Part shown: positions 11,655 through 23,518 of the stretch, piece after piece | Layout of the letters: every line of letters begins with the position of its first letter | Position numbering within the stretch: the stretch's first letter is position 1 | Source of the DNA: Cyrtodaria siliqua | Taxonomy: Eukaryota > Mollusca > Bivalvia > Adapedonta > Hiatellidae | Length of the DNA: 64,000 nucleotides | Assembly (NCBI GenBank): GCA_037043455.1 | Contig: JAWPHD010000228.1 | Location: forward strand, 248,001-312,000 | Direction: 5' to 3' | The notes under the pieces: generated by a model | What the model saw: the letters and a program-made list of their open reading frames with translations, nothing else | What the model was told of the DNA's origin: nothing | The model's database searches: none | Made by a program: the position numbers and the translations under genes

Positions 11655-13535
11655 GGGTGAAGGTTATCAGATGTAATGTTCGTGACAATGTGTGATGTGA
11701 TGGGAACAGCAGAGTGTGATGTGATGGGAATGGCAGAGTGTGATGGGATGAGAATGGCAGCGTGTGTTGTGGTGGGAATGGCAGTGTGATGTTATGGTAA
11801 TGACAGAGCGTGATGTGATGGGAATGGCATAGCGTGATGTGATGGGAATGGCAGAGTGTGATGTGATGGGAATGGCAGAGCGTGATTTGATGGGAATGGC
11901 AGAGCATGATTTGATGGAAATGGCAGAGCGTGATTTGATGGGAATGGCAAAGCATGATGTGATGGGAATGGCATAGCGTGATGTGATGGGAATGGTAGAG
12001 TGTGATGTGATGGGAATGGCAGAGTGTGATGTGATGGAAATGACAGAGCGTGATGTGATGGGAATGGCAGAGTGTGATGTGATGGGAATGGCAGAGTGTG
12101 ATGTGATGGAAATGACAGAGTGTGATGTGATTGGAATGGCAGAGTGTGATTGGATGTGGATGGCAGAGTGTGATGGGAATGGCAGACTGTGATGTGAAGG
12201 GAATAGCAGAGTGTGGTGTGATGGGAATGGAATAGTGTGATGTGATGGGAATGGCAGAGTGGGAAGTGATGGGAATGGCAGTGTGTGATGTGATGGGAAT
12301 GTCAGATATTGATGTGAAGGTAATGGCAGAGTGTGTTGCAATGGGAATGACAGAGTGTGATGCGATGGGAATGGCGATTTGTGATGCGATGGGAATGGCG
12401 GAGTGTGATGTGTGTGAATGGCAGAGTGTGATGTGATGGGAAGGGCAGAGTGTGATGTGATGGGAATGGCAGAGTGTGATGTGATGGGTGTGGCAGAGTG
12501 TGATGTGATGGGAATGGCCGAGTGTGGTGCGACGGGAATGACAGAGTGTGATGCGACGGGAATGGCAGAGTGTGATGTGAAGGGAATGGCAGAGTGTGAT
12601 GTGATGGGAATGTCAGAGTGTGATGTGATGGGAATGGCAGAGTGTGATGTGATGGGAATGGCAGAGTGTGATGTGATGGGAATGGCAGAGTGTGATGTGA
12701 TGGGAATGGCAGAGTGTGATGTGATGGGAATGGCAGTATGTGATATGAAGGGAATGGCAGAGTGGGGTGTGATGGGAATGGAAGAGTGTGGTGTGATGTG
12801 AATGGCAGAGTGTGATGTGATGGGAATGGCAGAGAGTGTTGCGATGGGAATGTCAGAGTTTGATGCGATGGGAATGGCGAAGTGTGATGCGATGGGAATG
12901 GCGGAGTGTGATGTGTGTGAATGGCAGAGTGTGATGTGATGGGAAGGGCAGAGTGTGATGTGATGAGTGTGGCAGAGTGTGATGTGATGGGAATGGCCGA
13001 GTGCGATGCGACGGGAATGGCAGAGTGTGATGTGATGGAAATGTCAGAGTGTGGTGTGATGGGAATGTCAGAGTGTAATGTGATGAAGATGGTAGAGTGT
13101 GATGTGATCGGAATGGCAGTGTGTGATGTGAAGGGAATGGCACAGTGGGGTGTGATGGGAATGGCAGAGTGTGGTGTGATGTGAATGGCAGAGTGTAATG
13201 CGATGAAGATGGTAGAGTGTGATGTGATGGGAATGGCAGTGTGTGATGTGAAGGGAATGGCAGAGTGGGGTGTGATGGGAATGGCAGAATGTGGTGTGGT
13301 GTGAATGGCAGGGTGTAATGTGATGGGAATGTCAGAGTGTGATGCGATGGGAATGGCAAAGTGTGATGCGATGGGAATGGCGGAGTGTGATGTGTGATGA
13401 AGGGCAGAGTGTGATGTGATGGGAAGGGCAGAGTGTGATGTGATGAGTGTGGCAGAGTGTGATGTGATGAAGATGGTAGAGTGTGATGTGATGGGAATGG
13501 CAGTGTGTGATGTGAAGGGAATGGCAGAGTGGGGT
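11655..13535 (+). repeat. 24-bp satellite, forward half, copy A
   Basis: Roughly 75 units of GATGTGATGGGAATGGCAGA+GTGT. Variants (GTGAAGGG, GTGCGATG, GAAGATGGTAG) recur in blocks, showing segmental duplication inside the array. The unit encodes eight residues per repeat in each frame, hence long spurious open frames on both strands. The + strand is purine/G-rich; polarity reverses sharply at 13536. Confidence 0.95.
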
Positions 13536-15375
13536 GTCACATCACATCACACTCTGCCATTCCCATCACATCACACCTTGCCATTCCCATCACATCACAC
13601 ACTACCATTCCCATCACATCACACTCTGCCATTCCCATCACATCACACTCTGCCATTCCCATCACATCACACACTGCCATTCCCATCACATCCCACTCTA
13701 CCATCTTCATCACATTACACACTGACATTCCCATCAAATCACACTCTGCCATTCTCATCACATCACATACTGCCATTCCCATCACACCAAACTATGCTAT
13801 TCCCATCCCATCACACACTGCCACTCCCATCCCATCACACACTGCCACACCCATCCCATCACACTCTGCCACACCCATCCCATCACACTCTGCCACACCC
13901 ATCCCCTTGCACACTGCCACACTCATCCCATCACACTCTGCCACACCCATCACATCACACTCTGCCACACCCATCCCATCACACTCTGCCACACCCACCC
14001 CATCACACTCTGCCACACCCATCCCATCACACTCTGCCACACCCATCCCATCACACTCTGCCACACCCATCCATCACACTCTGCCACACCCATCCCATCA
14101 CACTCTGCCACACCCATCCCATCACACTCTGTCACACCCATCCCATCACACTCTGCCACTCCCATCACATCACACTCTGCCACTCCCATCACATCACACA
14201 CTGCCACACCAATTACATCACATTCTGCCACACCAATTACATAACACTCTGCCACACCCATCACATCACACTCAGCCACACTCATAACATCACACTCTGC
14301 CACACCCATCACATCACACTCCAGGGTTTCCCCCAGAAAATTGTGAAGGCATGTTGTTCTGACATTACATTTACCAAACTGGGCTTGAAAAAAATAGTGC
14401 CTATTAATCGCAAAATGGCAAAATAACATACTTCTATGATTTTGGTGCAAAAGGAACAAGAATCATCATAGAAATTCTATTTTTCTTCTTTTAAATCTGT
14501 AATTCATGAAAATTAAGAAAATCTTAAGGCATGTTGCTCTGATGAAGGCATGTTGTTTTTCCTTTCTTTTCCAGGAAGGCATGTTGCATGCGACATGCCT
14601 TATACCCTGCCACTCCCATCACATCAAATTCTGCCACACCCATCACATCACACTCTGCCACACCCATCACATCACACTCTGCCACACCCATCACATCACA
14701 CTCTGCCACACCATCACATCACACTCTTCCATACCATCACATCACACTCTGCCATACCCATCCCATCACACTCTGCCACACCCATCCCATCACACTCTGC
14801 CACACCTATCCCATCACACTCTGCCACTCCCATCCCATTACACTCTGCCACACCCATCACATCACACTCTGCCACACCCATCAAATCACACTCTGCCCTT
14901 CCCATCGCATCACACTCTGCCACACCCATTGCATCACACTCTGCCACACCATGACATCACACTCTGCCACACCCATCACATCACACTCTGCAACTCCCAT
15001 CACACTCTGCCACACCCATCACATCACACTCTGCCACACCAATCACATCACACTCTGCCACACCCATCACATCACACTCTGCCACACCAATCACATCACA
15101 CTCTGCCACACCGTTCACATCACACTCTGCCACACACATCACATCACACTGCCATTCCCATCACATCACACTCTGCCACACCCATCACATCACACTGCCA
15201 CACCCATCAAATCACACTCTGCCACTCCCATCCCATCCCACTCTGCCATTCCCATTCCATCACACTCTGCCATTCACAGCCCATCACACTCTGCCATTCC
15301 CATAACATCACACTGCCATCCTCATCACATCTCACTCTGCGATTCACAGCACATCTCGCTCTGCCATTCCACCAA
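13536..15375 (-). repeat. 24-bp satellite, inverted half, copy A
   Basis: The same 24-bp unit in opposite orientation (TCACACTCTGCCATTCCCATC on +), meeting the forward half within a few bases at about 13535 (GGGGTGTCACATCACATCAC). After about 13800 most units carry CCACACCCATC or CCACTCCCATC variants. About 14335-14612 is a non-satellite interruption. Together with 11655-13535 this makes a near-perfect inverted repeat with arms of about 1.8 kb. Confidence 0.95.
14335..14612 (+). mobile_element. Insertion within the 24-bp array with repeated GAAGGCATGTTG motif
   Basis: About 280 bp of AT-rich sequence interrupt the array in copy A only. The motif AAGGCATGTTG occurs four times (near 14345, 14527, 14545, 14576), the last followed by its partial complement (GCGACATGCCTTA), which gives a small terminal hairpin. 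The left end reads CCAGGGTTTCCCCCAGAAAA. No target duplication is certain because the flanks are satellite. Identity unknown. Confidence 0.55.
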
Positions 15376-15840
15376 AACTCACTCTTCCATTCTCTTGAAA
15401 GAAATGAAAGTGCTTAGAGTGTTTAAGAGTTTGGAATCTGTATGGCTTTTGGTATCTGAGAAACTTAGTTAATAAAAAAACTTAAATGTAAAACTTCAAT
15501 GTAATTTAAGAAAGTGCCAAATGTAGGTGAAGGTAATTCATATTGACCCACTTTTCATTGGAACATATCGCTGTCATGTAGTTATCAACATTTGTAAAGT
15601 TTGAAAGCTCTAAGGCGTCTGTTGTTGGAGAAAAAACTTTGATGTAAAAAACTTGAATGAAAAACTTTGATGTAAATTAACAAAGTTTAAAAAGTAGATC
15701 AATGTTATTTATATTGACCTGATTTGGATAGGAAGATATTGCTGCCATATAGATGTAAGTGTATATGAAGTTTGAAAACTGTATGGCTTTTGGTATCTGA
15801 GAAATGGACTTAATAAACAACTAGAGTGTAAAAACGTGAC
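15376..15840 (+). repeat. Spacer with diverged tandem repeat
   Basis: Two diverged units contain GGCTTTTGGTATCTGAGAAA, AAAACTTTGATGTAAATTAA and ATATTGACC. They recur almost identically at 29761-30225 between the 24-bp and 50-bp arrays, which makes this the joint between macrosatellite units. No gene recognised. Confidence 0.75.
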
Positions 15841-17044
15841 GTACGGACGACTGGCACACTGCAAAATGTATTTAAAGATTGTACAGAGTGTTGAAGGACT
15901 GGCACACTGTACAATTTTTAATTATATATAGTGGTGAAGAAGGACTGGCACTCTGTACAATGTTTTTAATTATATATAGAGTGGTGAAGAACTGGCACAC
16001 TGTACAATGTATTTAATTATATATAGAGTGGTGAAGAACTGGCACACTGTACAATGTATTTAAGAACATACAGAGTGGTGAAGAAGGACTGGAACACTGT
16101 ACAATGTTTTTAATTATATACAGAGTGGTGAAGAACTGGCACACTGTACCATGTATTTAGGAATGTATAGAAAGATGAAGGACTGGCACACTTTAGTGGT
16201 GTATTTAAGGATGTATAGAGTGGTGAAGAAGAACTGTCGCAATTTACAATGTATTTAAGAAGATATTCAGTGGTGAAGATGGACTGGCACACTGCACATT
16301 GTATCTAAAAAGATACAGAGTTATGAAGACTGACTGGCACATTGTCCAATGTATTGAAGAGCATATAGAGTGGTAAAGAAGGACTGGCACATTGTACGTT
16401 GCATTTAACAATGTATATAGTAGTACAACTGTATAGTGTATTTAAATATATATAGAGTGGTAAAGAAGAGCTGGCTCTCTGTACAGTGTATTTAAGAATG
16501 TATATAGTAGTCAAAAACTGGACATTGTATCTAAAAACATACAGATTCATGAAGAAGGACTGTTACATTGTACCATGTATTTAAGAACATATAGAGTGTT
16601 AAAGAAGGACTGGCACATTGTACATTGTATTTAAGAACATACAGAGTGGTAAAGAAGGACTGGCACATTGTACAATGTATTTAAGAACATATAGAGTGGT
16701 AAAGAAGGACTGGCACATTGTACATTGTATTTAAGAACATATAGAGTGGTAAAGAAGGACTGGCACATTGTACAATGTATTTAAGAACATATAGAGTGGT
16801 AAAGAAGGACTGGCACATTGTACATTGTATTTAAGAACATATAGAGTGGTAAAGAAGGACTGGCACATTGTACATTGTATTTAAGAACATATAGAGTGGT
16901 AAAGAAGGACTGGCACATTGTACAATGTATTTAACAATGTATATAGTAGTATATAATGTGTATTGTAGTCAAAAAAGGCCTGGGAAACTGTACTGTGTAT
17001 TTAAGAACATACAGAGTGGTGAAGAAGGCACACTGTACATATTA
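15841..17044 (+). repeat. 50-bp minisatellite, copy B
   Basis: Starts with diverged units (TGGTGAAGAACTGGCACACTG) and becomes almost perfectly periodic at 16590-16930, where six or more units with TTAAGAACATATAGAGTGG start every 50 bp. The homogeneous core next to diverged edges suggests recent local amplification or conversion. Confidence 0.95.
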
Positions 17045-18249
17045 TTTAACAAGAGGATCAAGATGGTCCTAGATCGCTCACCTGGTAATCATGAGCAATA
17101 CATCTGGTGTGTCTTTCTGACATGGGTATTTTTTAATTTGTCCCACTTTCTTATATGAATGAGATTTCATAACAAGAGGCCCAAGAGGGCCTGGTGACAC
17201 TCTACTGGCTAAAACGGCTCTTATATCAAGGGTTGTCGACATAAAAATCTCATCAGTACTTCTTTTAAAACATTGCAAAAACAGGAGGCCCAAGAGAGCC
17301 TGTAGACGCTCTACTGTGTAAAGATGTCATATTTAGCCTTTTCCTATATAAACTTTGGGTCGCCATGGCGGCCATTTTGATTATTGCAAGAAAACAAAAA
17401 CCGAAAACTTAATAGACGCCAACCATTGTGATAAAGTTTCAACAAAATCCTTCAAAAGGTTTCAGAAAAGATTTCATATTTAACCTTTTCCTATATAACT
17501 CTATTTAAACCTTGGATCACCATGGCAACCATTTTGATTATTCGATGAAAACGAAAAACACAAATTCGATCAAGGCCAACCCAAGGAACGTGTATATGCT
17601 ATTTCACAAGAATGGAATAAGTGTTTTCGGAGGACATGTCGTTTGAAATTTCCTTAAAGTTGACCTAGTTTTAGACATTGCGGACATCTTGTATGACTGG
17701 TGGCCGCCAAAAACATTAATCTGAGAGGGACTATCCCAAATATCATGGTGATTAAGTTTCATCAAAATCCTTCAAGCGGTTTCAGAGAAAATGTCATTTT
17801 CAACCTTTTCCGATATAACTCTATGTAAACTTTGGGTCGCTGTGGTGGCCATTTTGATTATTTGACGATAACGAAAAACACAACTTGATAGAGGCCAACC
17901 CAAGGAACATGTATATGATATTTCACAAGAATGAAATAAGTGGTTTTGGAGGAGATGTTGTTTGAAATTTCCTTAAATTTGACCTTGGTTTATAGCCATG
18001 ATGGCCATGTTGGATGACTGGCAGCCGCAGAAAACACAAATCTGAGAGGAACTATCCCAAAGATCATTGTGATTTAAGTTTCATCCAAATCCTTCAAGCG
18101 GTTTCAGAGAAGATGTCATTTTTAACGTTTTCCTATATTACTCTATGTAAACCTTGGGTCGCCGCGGTGGCCATTTTGATTATTCGACGATAACGAAAAA
18201 CACAAACTTGATAGAGGCCAACCCAAGGAACATGTTTATGATATTTCAC
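17045..18249 (+). repeat. Stacked heads and alpha-family element, copy B
   Basis: The heads at about 17049 (GGATCAAGATGGTCC), 17173 (GGCCCAAGAGGGCC) and 17283 are in the same order as 3096-3350. An alpha body of diverged units follows to about 18249, and the element lacks its tail because another alpha head follows immediately. Confidence 0.75.
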
Positions 18250-19170
18250 AACAAGAGGCCCAAGAGGGCCTGTGGACGCTCTACTGGCTAAAGATAAAGT
18301 TGATGAATAAGGGGCCATAAGTATTTCAAAAATCATTCAACCAGAACATGGCAATGACAGGTGCAACTAGGCTTAGTACTGATCATTCTCGCCAAGATTT
18401 GCTGAAATCTGGCAAAGAGTTCAGAAGAGACTAATCTGGACAAAGTTTGTGTATTAAAACATTTAAAGGGTCACAACTCTGCCAAAAATCATTCAACCGA
18501 AATATGGCGATGATATGCACAACTAGGCTTGATACTGATCATCCTTGTCAAGTTTCGTCTATTTCCAGTCAGGGGTTCAGGAGAACTAGCCCGGAAAAAA
18601 ATTGTGGTATCAAAATCCTTTAAAGGGCCATAACTCTGCCAAATATCTGTAAACCGGAACTTGACAATGACATGCACAACTAGGCTTGGTGCTGATCATC
18701 ACTGCAAAGTTTCAAGGGGTTCAAGAGAAGTAGATCAGACAAAGTTTGTGTATTAAAACCTTTAAAGGGCCATAATTCTGCCAAAAAAATCATTTAACCG
18801 TAATACGTCAATGATTTGCACAACTAGACATGGAATTGATCATTCCTAAAAAGCTTCGTTTAAATCCGGCCAGAGGTTCAGGAGAACTAGTCAGAACAAA
18901 GTTTGTGTATTAAAACCTTTAAAGAGCCCTAACTCCGCCAAAAATCATTCAACCGGAACACGGCGATGATGTGCACAACTAGATATAGAATCGATCATCC
19001 CTAAAAAGTTTTGTTTAATCCGGCCAGAGGTTCAGGAGAACTAGTCAGAATAAAGTTTGTGTATTAAAACCTTTAAAGGGCTATAACTCTGCCAAAATCA
19101 TTCAACTGGAACACAGTGACTATGTACAACAAGGCTTGGTACTGATCATGCCTGCAAAGTTTCAATGAAA
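18250..19170 (+). repeat. Element with alpha head and 153-bp 'CATTCAACCGGAAC' units
   Basis: The head is ACAAGAGGCCCAAGAGGGCC at about 18250 with GCTCTACTGGC. The body has five to six units of about 153 bp with GGGCCATAACTCTGCCAAA (starts near 18460, 18613, 18765, 18923, 19075) and ATGTGCACAACTAGGCTTGG. No tail; it runs into the next family at about 19170. Confidence 0.75.
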
Positions 19171-21135
19171 TCCTGCCAAATGAAGGCCCTTTCGTGTAAA
19201 TGAGGCCAAGATATAGCATATCTCAGATAAACAAGGGCCATGACTCCGATGTAAATGGTCCAATCTGGATGGTTTTCGAACTCGTCCAAGCTTTCATTGA
19301 TATTAACAATCTGGTAAAGTTTCTTAAAGATCGGATGAAAGATGAAGGCCCTATCGTATTAACGAGGCAAAATATAGGATTTTTAACTAAATCAAGGGCC
19401 ATACCTCCACTGTTACTGGTCGGATCTGGCTGGTTTCCGAACTTGACTGAGCTTTCATTGATATGAACAATCTCGTAAAGTTTCATAAAGATCGCATGAA
19501 AAATAAAGGCCCTATCATCTTAACGAGGCAAAATATAGCATTTTTAACTAAATCAAGGGCCATAACTCCTCTGTTACTCCTCCGATCTGGCTGGTCTTCG
19601 AAATTGTCAGAGCTTTCATTTATATAAACAATCTGGTAAAGTTTGGTAAAGATCGAATGAAAGATAAAGGCCCTATCATCTTAACGATTCAAAATATAGC
19701 ATTTTTAACTAAATCAAGGGCCATAACTCCGCTGTTAATGGTCCGATCTAGCTGGTCGTTGAAGTTGTCCGAGATTTTATTTATATAAACAATCTGGTAA
19801 AGTTTGGTAAAGATTGGATGGAAGATGAAGGCCCTATTGTCTTAATGAGGCAAAATATAGCATTTTTAACTACACTCAAGTGATATGAAAACGCAACACG
19901 GGAATTTCCGCTATATATTGTATGTACAATATGCTGCTTTTAATCGAATGGTACATGGCTACGTAAGACCTTTCCTTTTGGAAAAAATACTAAAACAACA
20001 AATAATACAGCAAATAGTATTCCTTCAATGTTTCATTATTCACAGAGTACGCGTTTGGCTCAATCATGTGAGCAAACTTAGGATGCAACATTTTGCAAAC
20101 TATTTACGTTAAATACAGTACTGAACTAGCTCAATTTTTCAAAGAGCAACTTCAACATTTATGAAGTTCTTGTTACAAAGTGAAGTGTGATAAAAACGTC
20201 TACAACATCACAGTTGTGTCCTTTCTCTAGTTAACTGCAACTTTGTTTTTAAAAAACATCTTGGGATTTCTTTGGAATATTATGTGCAATTAAGTGTGCA
20301 GTATATACAATATATAGTGGAAATTCCCGTGTTGCGTTTTCATATCTCTTCAGTGTAAATCAAGGGCAATAACTCCGCTGTTAATGGTCCGATCTAGCTG
20401 GTTTTCAAACTTGTCCAAGCTTTCATTGATATTAACAATCTGCGCAAGTTTGGTAAAGATCAAAAAATAAATGAAGGTACTAGAGTGTTCACAAGGCTTA
20501 ATATGGCATTTTTCAGCAAAACAAGGGCCATAACTCCGGTGAATGTGCTAGAGTGTTCACAAGGCAGAAAATGGCATTTTTCGGAAAAATCAAGGGCCAT
20601 AACTCTGGTGTTACAAACCCAATTTAGCTGATTTTCGAACTTGCCCAAGCTATTATTGGTATTAACAATCTATGCAAATTTGGTAACGATCAAATAATAA
20701 ATGAAGGTGTTAGAGCGTTCACAAGGCAGAAAATAGCAATTTTCAGAAAAAACAAGGGCCATAACTCTGGTGTTACTGATCCGATTTGGCTGGTTTTCAA
20801 ACTTGTCCGTGCTGTCATTGATATTGACAACCTGTGCAAGTTTGGTAAAGATCAAATAATAAATGAAGGTGCTAGAGTGTTCACAAGGCTTAATATGGCA
20901 TTTTTCAGTAAAACAAGGGCCATAACTCCGGTGAAATTTATCCGATCTGGCTGGTTTTCGAACTTGTCCGAGCTTTCATTGATATAAAGACACTGGCAAA
21001 GTTTCGTAAAGATTCAAATAATAATGAAGGCCCTAGAGTGTTCACAAGGCAAAAGTTAACGACAGACGACGGACGACGGACGGACAACTCGCCATCCCAT
21101 AAGCTCTTCTGGCCTTTGTCCAGTAGAGCTAAAAA
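19171..21135 (+). repeat. Beta-like body with 160-bp units and alpha-like tail, split by a MITE
   Basis: Units of about 160 bp with AAATCAAGGGCCATAACTCC (near 19390, 19550, 19710) and later AAATAATAAATGAAGGTG variants. The 483-bp MITE at 19873-20355 sits inside one unit, with TA duplicated. The tail at 21056-21135 has GACAGACGACGGACGACGG, CATCCCATAAGCTC and CCAGTAGAGCTAAAAA: a body usually linked with the GGTGAGC tail here carries the CAGTAGAGC tail. Confidence 0.8.
19873..20355. mobile_element. Tc1/mariner-type MITE, 483 bp, TA target duplication
   Basis: The left end CACTCAAGTGATATGAAAAC and the right end (complement) CACTGAAGAGATATGAAAAC begin an inverted repeat of about 45 bp running through GCAACACGGGAATTTCC. 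TA flanks both ends (19871-19872 and 20356-20357). The uninterrupted family sequence around it reads TTTTTAACTAAATCAAGGGC, so removing the element plus one TA restores an empty site. A 75-codon frame at 19885-20112 starts inside the repeat and shows no DDE-type motif, so I treat the element as non-autonomous. TA target and CACT..AGTG ends fit the Tc1/mariner superfamily. Confidence 0.9.
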
Positions 21136-21340
21136 TGGAATAAGTGGTTTCGGGGGAGATGTCGTTTGAAATTTCCATAAATTTTACTTAGTTTTATTAA
21201 AAACACAAACCTGAGAGGGGCCCTCCCAAGTAACGTGATGAAGTTTCATCAATATCCTTCATCTGGTTTCAGAGGAGATGTCAATTTTATAAAATTGCTA
21301 AGAGACGGACAGACAGACAGACAGACGGACGGACGGATGC
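21136..21340 (+). repeat. Alpha-family 3' fragment
   Basis: GAATAAGTGGTTTCGGGGG, GGGGCCCTCCCAAGTAACG and the GACGGACAGACAGACAGACA stretch match the alpha body and tail, but the hairpin and AGAGCTAAAAA are missing. It is followed by the GTCACACAAG-rich block. Confidence 0.65.
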
Positions 21341-21716
21341 AAAATTAGGCTTTGTGTGACTAAAACTTGTGTGTCTGTTTTTGGTGTGTACGTTCGTTAC
21401 ACTTTGTGTGACTGTTGACATTATGTGTGTCGTTTTTACCATTAGGACACATTTTAGTCACACAAGCTCCCCTCCCTTTGTGTGACTGCAATGTTTTATT
21501 GCTTTAAATGAAGAAATAGACTATTACCTGCGCATAGAGACATACTTGCTTGTGTGTCAGTCACACAAGAAAAAAAAGTCACACAAGTATACTTTATACA
21601 TAAAAAAAGACACACAAGGCGCACCTGTAAACTCGGATGGACGGACGGACAAACGGACGACGGACGAAAAGTGATCGCATAAGCTCGCCTGGCCTAAACT
21701 TGGCCAGTAGAGCTAA
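21341..21716 (+). repeat. Block rich in TTTGTGTGACT / AGTCACACAAG, with an alpha-type tail
   Basis: TTGTGTGAC or its complement GTCACACAA occurs at least six times between about 21350 and 21590, in both orientations, plus GACACACAAGG at about 21608. The tail at 21625-21716 ends CTTGGCCAGTAGAGCTAAAAA. Copy A keeps only the last part (5985-6093). It could be a compact palindromic-motif repeat or a separate element; no coding potential. Confidence 0.5.
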
Positions 21717-22845
21717 AAATGAAGTAACTACAGATTTAACAAAGGAAAATACAATACAGCATTTTTGAACAAATCAAGGGCCCTAACTGTCATTACTAAC
21801 AAGATCTAGCTGGTTTTCAAACTTGTCCAAGATTTCATACTGCGCTTTGCACAACTAGACATCATACTGAGGCTTCCTGCCAAATTTTGTAGAAATCCAA
21901 CAAGCCGTTTAGGCGTAGTGCCAACAAGAAATTTAAAGTAAAAAATGTCAAGGGGCCATAACTCCATCAAAAATCAACGAACTGGAAAAACAAGAGGCCC
22001 AAGAGGGCCTGTAGATGCACTACTGTGTAAAGATGTCATGTTAGCCTTTTCCTATATAAACTTTGGGTCGCCACGGTGGCCATTTTGATTATTGCAAGAA
22101 AACAAAAAACACCAACTTAACAGATGCCAACCATTTTGATAAAGTTTCAACAAAATCCTTTAAAAGGTTTCAGAGAAGATTTCATATTTAACCTTTTCCT
22201 ATATAACTATGTAAACCTTGGGTCACCATGGCAACCATTTTGATTATTCGATGATAAAGAAAAACACAAATTTGATAGAGGCCAACCCAAGGAACATGTA
22301 TATGATATTTCAATGGAATGGATTAAGTGGTTTCGGAGATGTAGTTTGAAATTTCCTTAAATTTGACCTAGTTTTAGCCATGGCGGCCATTTTGGATGAC
22401 TGGCGGCCGTAAAAAACACAAATCTGAGAGGGACTATCCCAAATATCATTGTGATTTAGTTTCATCAAAATCCTTCAAGCGGTTTCAGAGAAGATGTCAT
22501 TTTTAACCTTTTCCTATATAACTCATATGTAAATTTTGGGTCGCCATGGCGGCCATTTTGATTATTCGACGAAACTAAAAACACAAACTTGATAGAGGCC
22601 AACCCAAGGAACATGTATATGATATTTCAGTAGAATGGAATAAGCAGTTTCGGTATATCATGTATATGATATTTCACAAGAATGAAATAAGTGGTTTTGG
22701 AGGAGATGTCGTTTGAAATTTACTTAAATTTGACCTAGTTTTAGCCATGGCGCCATCTTGGATGACTGGCGGCCGCGAAAAACAAAAACACAAATATGAG
22801 AGGGTCCCTCGCAAGTAACATTGTGATGAAGTTTCAGTTGGCCAG
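21717..22845 (+). repeat. 'CCTAACTGTC' fragment followed by an alpha-family element with shortened tail
   Basis: 21717-21985 matches 6094-6375. The alpha head is at about 21988 (ACAAGAGGCCCAAGAGGGCC). Near 22828-22845 the body jumps straight to GTTGGCCAGTAGAGCTAAAAA with the GACG-rich stretch deleted, unlike copy A at 7225-7303. Confidence 0.75.
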
Positions 22846-23518
22846 TAGAGCTAAAAAATGCAATAATCATAGCAATGCTTCTTGCTAGGTTTCGTCAAAT
22901 CGAACACGGCGTTAATGAAAAAAAGTTTGGTAAAGATCGGATGAAAAATGAAGGCCCTGACGAGGCAAAATATAGTATTTTTAACGAAATCAAGGGCCAT
23001 AACTCCGCTGTTACTGGTCTGATTTGGCTGAGTTTTTCGAACTTGTCCGAGTTTTCATTGATATTAACAATCTGGTCTTGGTAAAGATCGGATGAGAAAT
23101 GAAGGCCCTATCGTCTTAATGAGGCAAAATATAGCATTTACAATCAAGGGCCATAACTCTGTTGTTACTGGTCCAATCTGGCTGGCTTTTATTGATAGTA
23201 ACAATCTGGTACAGTTTAGTAAAGATCGGATGAAAACTGAAGGCCCTATAGACTTAACGAGGCAAAATATTGCATTTTTAACTAAATCAAGGGCCATAAC
23301 TCTGCTGTTACTGGTCCGATATGACTAGTTTTCGAACTTGTGTGATCTTTCATTGATATTAACAATCTCATAAAGTTTGGTAAAGATCGAATGAAAATGA
23401 AGGCCCTATCGTCTTACGAAGTAAAAGTAAACGACGAGGACGGACGACTACAACAACGACGGACGGACAAAGACTGATCCAAATAGCTCACCTGTGAGCC
23501 TTCGGCTCAGGTGAGCTA
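22846..23518 (+). repeat. Beta-family element, copy B
   Basis: Matches 7304-7893 but retains one extra body unit (23321-23415), missing in copy A. The tail hairpin is perfect here: AGCTCACCT-GT-GAGCC-TTC-GGCTC-AGGTGAGCT followed by AAAAA. Confidence 0.85.

Larger units (their letters stand above)
1491..15840. repeat. Composite macrosatellite unit, copy A
   Basis: Long composite block whose components recur in the same order at 15841-30225 and, truncated, at 30226-31475: 50-bp minisatellite, ACAAGAGG-type elements, 45-bp minisatellite, 24-bp satellite with orientation flip, spacer. A diagnostic landmark (GGTCC-type head) lies at about 3100, 17049 and 30404, giving spacings of about 13.95 and 13.36 kb. 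Copy A differs by a GGTCACC-body element (3946-5984), a palindromic insertion (2071-2408) and an insertion in the 24-bp array (about 14335-14612). Confidence 0.85.

Noticed and set aside
12302..13540. 412-codon minus-strand open frame (and similar frames up to 348 codons at 28820-29866)
   Set aside because: Lies wholly in the 24-bp satellite; the unit is a multiple of three, so frames stay open by construction on both strands. No non-repeat protein sequence.
19885..20112. 75-codon frame inside the MITE as a transposase
   Set aside because: Starts within the terminal repeat, too short, and no DDE-type or helix-turn-helix motif visible.
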